Part shown: positions 14,485 through 18,855 of the stretch, in pieces
How positions within the stretch are numbered: position 1 is the first letter of the stretch
Layout: every line of letters begins with the position of its first letter
NCBI GenBank assembly: GCA_030040755.1
Contig: JASHTC010000212.1
Span: forward strand, 1 to 18,855
Origin: Thermoplasmata archaeon
Lineage (GTDB): Archaea > Thermoplasmatota > Thermoplasmata > Lutacidiplasmatales > UBA184
Direction of reading: 5' to 3'
Length of the DNA stretch: 18,855 bases
The notes under the pieces: generated by a model
Database searches by the model: none
What the model was told of the DNA's origin: nothing
The model's input: only the letters and a program-made list of their open reading frames with translations
Program-made: the position numbers and the translations under genes

Positions 14485-14490
14485 GGAGGT
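14485..14490 (+). promoter_or_regulatory. Shine-Dalgarno site for the small membrane protein
   Basis: GGAGGT ends three bases before ATG 14494. It is the clearest ribosome-binding site in the window, where most genes look leaderless, and it fixes the start over the later in-frame ATGs at 14515 and 14542. Confidence 0.75.
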
Positions 14491-14493
14491 TCA

Positions 14494-14793
14494 ATGGCCA
14501 GGACAGGGAAACTCATGTCGGTAACTGGGCCGAAACTCCCGATGTGGTACCGAGTCTTCGAAGTGATCGTGGGAACCCTGTCGATTGCGGTCGCACTGAT
14601 CGTGCTGGTCGACCCGTTGCTCGCCCTTTGGATCTTGATCCTCTTGCTCGCGCTCGGTCTGCTATTCGTCGGCGTGGACCGACTCGTGGCCGGGATCACG
14701 GGTCACCCCGTGGGACATGGGTTTCCGGTCCTAGCGGTGCAGGAAGCCCCGGGGCCGGGCTCTCCCCCGGGCTCGTCCCCACCGAAGCCCTGA
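14494..14793 (+). CDS. Small two-helix membrane protein, resembling half of a DUF308/HdeD unit
   Basis: The 99-residue protein has two adjacent membrane helices, about residues 19-39 (VFEVIVGTLSIAVALIVLV) and 43-63 (LLALWILILLLALGLLFVG), followed by a short soluble tail ending in Gly/Pro/Ser. The pattern WYRVFEVIVGTL, a turn at DPLLAL and GVDRLVAGI resembles one helix-pair unit of HdeD/DUF308 proteins, which are usually about 180-200 residues with three such pairs. It may therefore be a minimal or shortened member. The role is unknown; HdeD is linked to acid resistance in enterobacteria, which cannot be transferred to this protein. A strong Shine-Dalgarno sequence supports expression. It stands alone between the gene-poor stretch and the tRNA. 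Confidence 0.75.
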   Translation: MARTGKLMSVTGPKLPMWYRVFEVIVGTLSIAVALIVLVDPLLALWILILLLALGLLFVGVDRLVAGITGHPVGHGFPVLAVQEAPGPGSPPGSSPPKP

Positions 14794-14890
14794 TGGGACG
14801 CCGCAGGGAGTCGGGAGGGGGTCCCCCACGGGCCCCCCGCGCGACGCTCGACCCCCACGTTCCCGAGGGGGAATCCGTCCAGGACCAGGA

Positions 14891-14963
14891 AGCCAAGGGA
14901 GGGAATCGAACCCCCAGGAAGCGGCTCTGCAGGCCGCCGCATTAACCATTCTGCCACCTTGGC
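14891..14963 (-). tRNA. tRNA-Cys (anticodon GCA)
   Basis: The 73-base gene folds as a full cloverleaf on the minus strand. The acceptor GCCAAGG pairs with CCTTGGC, the D-stem GCA/TGC closes a 10-base loop, the anticodon stem GCGGC/GCCGC holds loop CTGCAGA with anticodon GCA, the variable loop is TTCCT, and the T-arm is GGGGG-TTCGATT-CCCTC with one G-U pair. The discriminator is U73, the identity base for cysteine. No intron is present and CCA is not encoded. It delivers cysteine to UGC and UGU codons. It lies downstream of the PHP and MetRS genes on the same strand but has its own TATA box. Confidence 0.97.
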
Positions 14964-14987
14964 GCGTCGGGGGCGAAGAGGCCCTGC

Positions 14988-14993
14988 TTTAAA
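14988..14993 (-). promoter_or_regulatory. TATA box of the tRNA-Cys gene
   Basis: TTTAAA on the minus strand lies 25-30 bases upstream of the mature tRNA 5' end, within CTTTAAAGC. This is a canonical archaeal tRNA promoter position and would give a transcript with almost no 5' leader. Confidence 0.75.
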
Positions 14994-15019
14994 GCCCTCG
15001 GGGCGCCCCCGTCCATCCC

Positions 15020-15700
15020 CTAGACCGGACGGAGCCCGCGAGCGAGGAACTTGCCCCCGTTGGAGAGCGCGAGCCGGACCCGGCCGGTCCACGGGAGCGA
15101 AAGGCCCCCGGGGACGGTGCGGCGGCGCCGGATCGCTTCCAGCAGGTCGTCCGCGCTCGTCGACTCGTCGGGGAATCCCGTGAAGGCCCGACCCAAGTCG
15201 GCCAACACATGGACGTCGCTCCCGCCCGTAACGGCCAGCCCTCGCCGGGCAGCGATGAGCTCCGCCCGCAGGTTCGAGACCTCCGAGTTGTGGCCGTTGC
15301 GCGCCTCGATCCCGCCCGCCGGGGCCGTCTGGGCTACGTGGCGGCCGACCCCGTGGCGGAACCGGAACGGATGGGCGAGCACCGACTCTCCGCCCCGGGA
15401 CCGGACCCATTCGATCGTTTCCACGATCGGGCGGCCCACGGGCGGCCGCTCCGAGATCCCGTAGGCGAGGAGGTGGCCCTCCCGGGCGGAGACCTCCACT
15501 CCGGGGAGGAATAGGTAGCCCGGGTAGGCCCGAGCCAGCTCCCGGAGCTCGACGTGTCCCGCGACCGAATTGTGGTCGGTCAGCGCGAACCCGCGCAATC
15601 CGGTTTCGCCGAGCCGTTGCACGAGCCCGGCGATCGGCAGGTCGGAGTCGGGCGAGTGACGTGAGTGGACATGGAGGTCCAGCCGAAGGTCGGTGGTCAC
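15020..15700 (-). CDS. PHP-domain metal-dependent phosphoesterase
   Basis: The 226-residue protein is a complete PHP domain. Metal ligands in order are His10 and His12 (DLHVHS), Asp17, Asp42-His43 (LTDHNS), Glu69 (GVEVS), His76 (GHLLAY), His110 (LAHPFRF) and the closing GSDVHV with Asp162 and His164. Stand-alone PHP proteins of this type, such as the YciV/TrpH relatives, hydrolyse phosphate esters or act as 5'-3' exonucleases on short RNA; the substrate here is not readable. The start is the GTG at 15700, whose last two bases overlap the TGA of the MetRS gene (GTGA), so the two are translationally coupled. The longer ATG frame would run 129 bases back through MetRS and is rejected. The coupling suggests a housekeeping or RNA-related role. 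Confidence 0.9.
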   Translation of the reverse strand: MTTDLRLDLHVHSRHSPDSDLPIAGLVQRLGETGLRGFALTDHNSVAGHVELRELARAYPGYLFLPGVEVSAREGHLLAYGISERPPVGRPIVETIEWVRSRGGESVLAHPFRFRHGVGRHVAQTAPAGGIEARNGHNSEVSNLRAELIAARRGLAVTGGSDVHVLADLGRAFTGFPDESTSADDLLEAIRRRRTVPGGLSLPWTGRVRLALSNGGKFLARGLRPV

Positions 15701-17961
15701 CGGACCTTCGCCCCCGAGGGTACCGGCTCGGCCGGCTGGATGGGACGGCCCGGCCCAAACGCGAGGATCGTGCCGCGACCGGATCCGGGGGCGGCGAGGA
15801 GGACGACCACTGGCTGACCGGTGGGCCACTCCCCATCGACCTCGACCGAGGCCGGGCCCACGGACACCTCGGTCCGACCCGGTCCGCGGGACGGACCGGT
15901 CACGCCCGTCTGGAGGCGGCAGGCAGCAAACTCCTCGTAGGAGATGGTCCGGTCCTCAGGGCCCGTCCCGGGAAGATAGGCCCCCGGAGGGGTCCCCGCC
16001 GGCGGGGCCAGCAGGACGGGCCGCCCGTCGTCCGACTCCGCCGCGAGGACCATCCCCTGCGAGGTCACCCGACGGATGGTCCGGGGGGCGAGGTTCGCCA
16101 GGAGCACGACCGGTCGGTCGATGAGGCTCTCGATCCGGTACGCCGCTCGAACCCCGGCCACGAGCGAGCGAGGTTTCGCCTCCCCCACATCGACCTCGAG
16201 AACGAGGAGGCGGTCCGCGGTGGGGTGCTCGGAGGCTTTCCGGATGACCCCCGCGCGCAGGGCCAAGGGCGGGGTGGCGGGGGCCGGTTGTCCACCCTCG
16301 AGCGGCCGCGGTGCCTCCGGAGCCTCGGGCTCGCTCCTGGGGAAGAGCGGGCGGACCTCCCCGAGGGGCTGGTCAGGGGGTACCGGCTCCAGGATCCGTT
16401 CCCAATCCCCGGCCGAGGGGGGGTCGGCGAACCCGAGCATCCGGAACACGGCCGCAGAGGAGGTCGGCAGGACCGGCGCGAGCCATACCGCGAGGGCCTT
16501 GAGCCGCCAGACCGACTCGTACAGGACCCGCGCGCGCTCGGGGTCCTCCGCCTGCCAGGGGCGCGCCTCCTGGAACCGGCGGTTCGCCTCCCGCACGGCG
16601 TCCAGGGTCCGGTCGAGTGCGGCCTTGAGGTGGACCCGTTCGTACTCCTCGGTGATCTGGGCGTGGGTCGCGAGCAGCTGGGCGCCGGTGCCCTCGTCCG
16701 TTCCTGCCTGCCAGCCCTTCGGCGGAGCGGGGATGCGCCCGCCGTACCGGTCCCGGACGAGCACCAGCGTTCGCTGCACCAGGTTCCCGAACTGGTTCGC
16801 TAGGATCTCGTCCCGGACCTTCTCGAGCTCCTCCCAGTCGAGCTCCGTGTCGTGGTTCTCCGGGGCGAGGAGCGCCGCGTAGAACCGGATCACGTCGGGG
16901 GGATAGTCCGCGAGCAGCGACGGGTGGAACGCATTTCGACCCGTCGAGCCGGACTTCGACACTTTCCCTCCCTCGATGAGCAACCACTCGTTGGCGGGCA
17001 CGTCGTCCGGGAGGTGCAGGCCGCCGACGCCGAGGAGCATCCCGGGCCAGAGGATCGTGTGGTGGAACTTGTTGTCCTTTCCGAGGAAGTAGTAATGTCG
17101 GGCCGGCTCGCGCTCGTCCCAGTACCGGTGCCAGGCCTCGGGGCGGCCGCTCCGGACCGCCCACTCTTTCGCCGCCGACAGGTAGCCGACCAGCGCCTCG
17201 AACCAAACGTAGAGTCGCTTGGACTCGTATCCGTCGAGCGGCAGCGGGATCCCCCAGTCGAGGTCGCGGGTGATCGGGGTCGGGTGCAGCCCCTCGGCGA
17301 GGAAGTTCTCGGCGACCTTCCGGGTTCCGGGCCGCCACTCCGGGTGGTTGGCCACGTACTCGGCGATCCGGGGCTGCAGTCGGTCGAGCTCGAGATAGAA
17401 CTGCTCCGTCGCCCGGAACTGCGCGGGCGTACCGCAGAGCACGCACTTCGGCTCCCCGAGGTCCTTCGCGTCGAGCGGTCGGCCGCACCGGTCGCACTCG
17501 TCGCCCCGCGCGGTCGGCGAGCCGCAGTACGGACAGACCCCGACGAGGTAGCGGTCCGGCAGGAAGCGGGCGTGCTTCGGGCAGTAGGCTCCCTCGGTGG
17601 TCCGACGTCGGACAAACCCGTGCTCGAGCAGCGCGAGAAAGACCTCCTGGGAGGTCCGCGCATGGAGGACGGTCCGGGTCGTGGTGAACCGGTCGAACGA
17701 GATCCCGAGCTTCTCGAACGCCTCCCGGTTCAGCCGGTGGTACCGTTCGGTGAGCTCCTCGGGCGTGACCTTCTCCTTCTCGGCCGCGACCAGCGCGGGG
17801 GTCCCGTGCATGTCGGAACCCGAGACCATGAGGACCTCGTCGCCCCGAAGCCGGTGGAATCGAGCGAAGAGGTCGGCGGCGACGTACGTGCTCGCGAGCT
17901 GACCCAGGTGGAACGGGCCGTTGGCGTACGGCCAGGCGACGCCGATGAAGATCCGGCCCAT
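15697..17961 (-). CDS. metG: Methionyl-tRNA synthetase with fused C-terminal tRNA-binding domain and extra tail
   Basis: The 754-residue enzyme charges tRNA-Met with methionine, using ATP. The HIGH-type motif is PYANGPFHLG (11-20) and the KMSKS loop reads KVSKS (333-337). The connective insertion holds knuckles CPKH (127-130), CPYC (143-146), CDRC (156-159) and CVLC (173-176). The middle pair is the usual zinc site, and a second zinc probably uses Cys127, His130, Cys173 and Cys176. After the helical anticodon domain comes an EMAP-II/Trbp111-like OB-fold (about 566-671, with HPTADRLLVLEVD and SQGMVLAA). A further tail (about 672-754) opens with ISYEEFAACRLQTG and is not a normal part of the enzyme as I know it. 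ATG 17961 is chosen because the canonical first strand begins there. The next gene (PHP) overlaps its stop. Confidence 0.97.
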   Translation of the reverse strand: MGRIFIGVAWPYANGPFHLGQLASTYVAADLFARFHRLRGDEVLMVSGSDMHGTPALVAAEKEKVTPEELTERYHRLNREAFEKLGISFDRFTTTRTVLHARTSQEVFLALLEHGFVRRRTTEGAYCPKHARFLPDRYLVGVCPYCGSPTARGDECDRCGRPLDAKDLGEPKCVLCGTPAQFRATEQFYLELDRLQPRIAEYVANHPEWRPGTRKVAENFLAEGLHPTPITRDLDWGIPLPLDGYESKRLYVWFEALVGYLSAAKEWAVRSGRPEAWHRYWDEREPARHYYFLGKDNKFHHTILWPGMLLGVGGLHLPDDVPANEWLLIEGGKVSKSGSTGRNAFHPSLLADYPPDVIRFYAALLAPENHDTELDWEELEKVRDEILANQFGNLVQRTLVLVRDRYGGRIPAPPKGWQAGTDEGTGAQLLATHAQITEEYERVHLKAALDRTLDAVREANRRFQEARPWQAEDPERARVLYESVWRLKALAVWLAPVLPTSSAAVFRMLGFADPPSAGDWERILEPVPPDQPLGEVRPLFPRSEPEAPEAPRPLEGGQPAPATPPLALRAGVIRKASEHPTADRLLVLEVDVGEAKPRSLVAGVRAAYRIESLIDRPVVLLANLAPRTIRRVTSQGMVLAAESDDGRPVLLAPPAGTPPGAYLPGTGPEDRTISYEEFAACRLQTGVTGPSRGPGRTEVSVGPASVEVDGEWPTGQPVVVLLAAPGSGRGTILAFGPGRPIQPAEPVPSGAKVR

Positions 17962-17993
17962 GGGAGTCCCCCGGGTCGACCGACAAGGATGGG

Positions 17994-18006
17994 CCCTAAA
18001 CCCTTT
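17994..18006 (-). promoter_or_regulatory. Possible TATA element for metG
   Basis: The minus strand reads AAAGGGTTTAGGG about 38 bases before ATG 17961, in the 135-base divergent gap. At normal spacing transcription would start near 17974 and leave a leader of roughly 13 bases ending GGGGGACTCCC. The match to a TATA box is moderate. Confidence 0.4.
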
Positions 18007-18060
18007 GCCGACGCCGGTGGCCGGGCCGGCGCCGGTCGGTCACACTGACGCACGCGGCAC

Positions 18061-18067
18061 GATAAGG
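18061..18067 (+). promoter_or_regulatory. TATA-like box (GATAAGG) for the class-I aminotransferase
   Basis: GATAAGG is centred about 33 bases before GTG 18097 and is identical to the box at 8554-8560. It predicts a leader of only a few bases and supports the GTG start over the later ATG 18145. Confidence 0.5.
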
Positions 18068-18096
18068 GTAAAGAGGGGTTCCCCGTCCAACGCGCA

Positions 18097-18855
18097 GTGG
18101 TCGCCGACCGGACGCGACGCGTAGAGATCTCGGGGATCCGACGGATGTTCGAAGCGGCCCCCCCGAACTCCATCAACCTCGGGCTCGGCGAACCCGACTT
18201 CGACCCCCCTCCCGAGGTCGTGGCCGCGCTGTGCACCGCCGTGCAGAACGGGGGAAACCACTACGGTCCGACCGCGGGGATCCTTCCGCTGCGGGACCAT
18301 GTGGCCGCCCGCTACCTGGACCGCGACCCGCACACGACTCGGCAGAACGTCATCATCACGGCCAGCGGCTCCGAGGCCCTGATGACGACCGCGCTCGCGC
18401 TCTATGACGTGGGGGACGAGGTGCTGGTCCCCAACCCGGGGTTCGTCCTGTACTCCCCCCATGCCCGCCTCGCCGGGGCCCTCCCGGTACCGTACTCGCT
18501 CACGGCGGAGCGGAAGTTCCAGCCCGACTTCGAAGAGCTCGAACGCCTCGTCACGCGGCGCACGCGGGCGATCGTCGTCAACAGCCCCTCCAACCCGACC
18601 GGGGGGATGTTCCCGGCGCGGACCATCGACCGGATCGTCGCGTTCGCGGAGGCCCACCGGCTCACGGTCGTCTCGGACGAGGTGTACGACGAGATCGTCT
18701 ATGAGGGGAGGTTCACTTCGTTCTGGGGCAAAACGGACCGCGTGGTCGTCGTCAACTCCTTCTCGAAGACGTTCGCGGTCACCGGCTGGCGACTCGGGTT
18801 TCTGTTGGCCCCGAGCGCGCTCGCCGTCGAGCTGAACAAGATCCACTACCACATC
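18097..18855 (+). CDS. Class-I/II PLP-dependent aminotransferase, AspC-like (3' end lies outside the window)
   Basis: The first 253 residues are present and the frame is open at the window end. The fold-type I signature is complete: INLGLGEPDFDPP (26-38) for substrate contacts, ASGSEAL (89-95) for PLP phosphate, Asn166 in SPSNPTG, Asp194 and Tyr197 in VSDEVYDEIVY, the Schiff-base Lys224 in SFSKTFAVTGWRLG, and Arg232. Family members move amino groups between aspartate, alanine, tyrosine or other amino acids and 2-oxoglutarate in the cytoplasm; the exact donor is not readable. The GTG start is chosen because the segment it adds (RRVEISGIRRMFEAAPP) is the conserved N-terminal arm of archaeal members; starting at ATG 18145 would remove it. 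It is divergent from metG. Confidence 0.92.
   Translation, partial: MVADRTRRVEISGIRRMFEAAPPNSINLGLGEPDFDPPPEVVAALCTAVQNGGNHYGPTAGILPLRDHVAARYLDRDPHTTRQNVIITASGSEALMTTALALYDVGDEVLVPNPGFVLYSPHARLAGALPVPYSLTAERKFQPDFEELERLVTRRTRAIVVNSPSNPTGGMFPARTIDRIVAFAEAHRLTVVSDEVYDEIVYEGRFTSFWGKTDRVVVVNSFSKTFAVTGWRLGFLLAPSALAVELNKIHYHI

Noticed and set aside
15701..15829. Longer ATG start for the PHP gene
   Set aside because: It would add 43 residues read out of frame from metG. The PHP domain begins within seven residues of the GTG in the GTGA overlap.
16373..17986. Long second minus-strand open frame through metG
   Set aside because: It is a frame-shifted reading of metG with Arg/Pro/Gly-rich output and no domain; the true frame has all MetRS motifs.

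Overview
The window is GC-rich DNA, almost certainly from an archaeon and most likely a member of the Thermoplasmatota. Four things point that way. Many genes have a TATA-like element 24-30 bases upstream of the start codon, the spacing expected of leaderless archaeal mRNAs. The methionyl-tRNA synthetase has archaeal-type zinc knuckles and a fused C-terminal tRNA-binding domain. The tRNA-Cys gene has its own TATA box. A large YVTN-propeller surface protein carries the cysteine-paired Ig/PKD-like modules that I associate with Thermoplasmata. The lineage call is inference. Sixteen protein genes (two cut by the window edges) and one tRNA gene are supported.

Left part (1-4038): a truncated class-III aminotransferase overlaps a zinc-dependent medium-chain dehydrogenase (ATGA overlap), a likely amine or amino-acid catabolic pair. 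Facing them are a sugar-1-phosphate nucleotidylyltransferase with a left-handed beta-helix tail and an NDH-2-like flavoprotein. The converging dehydrogenase and nucleotidylyltransferase genes share a CTAG in which both strands read a TAG stop.

Middle left (4146-9396): a kumamolisin-like S53 acid peptidase without a signal peptide; a CADD-family diiron protein that keeps every metal ligand plus the tyrosine and lysine linked to self-sacrificing p-aminobenzoate synthesis; a cupin and a DUF998 membrane protein in one unit; a GNAT-family protein; and a dienelactone-hydrolase-like hydrolase.

Middle right (9494-14793): a 1142-residue surface protein with 14 YVTN blades arranged as two seven-bladed propellers, four Ig/PKD-like domains, a C-terminal membrane anchor and a proline-rich tail. 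It is followed by a TylM1/DesVI-like SAM methyltransferase, then about 0.77 kb without a convincing gene that contains a strong inverted repeat and possible gene debris, then a small two-helix membrane protein with a clear Shine-Dalgarno site.

Right part (14891-18855): tRNA-Cys(GCA), a PHP-domain phosphoesterase translationally coupled (GTGA overlap) to methionyl-tRNA synthetase, and, divergently, a class-I aminotransferase cut by the window end. The MetRS carries an unexplained extra C-terminal segment that opens like a second OB-fold.

No mobile element, CRISPR array, rRNA gene or coherent defence system is visible. The most notable items are the CADD-type pABA synthase candidate, the MetRS tail with its coupled PHP gene, and the double-propeller surface protein.
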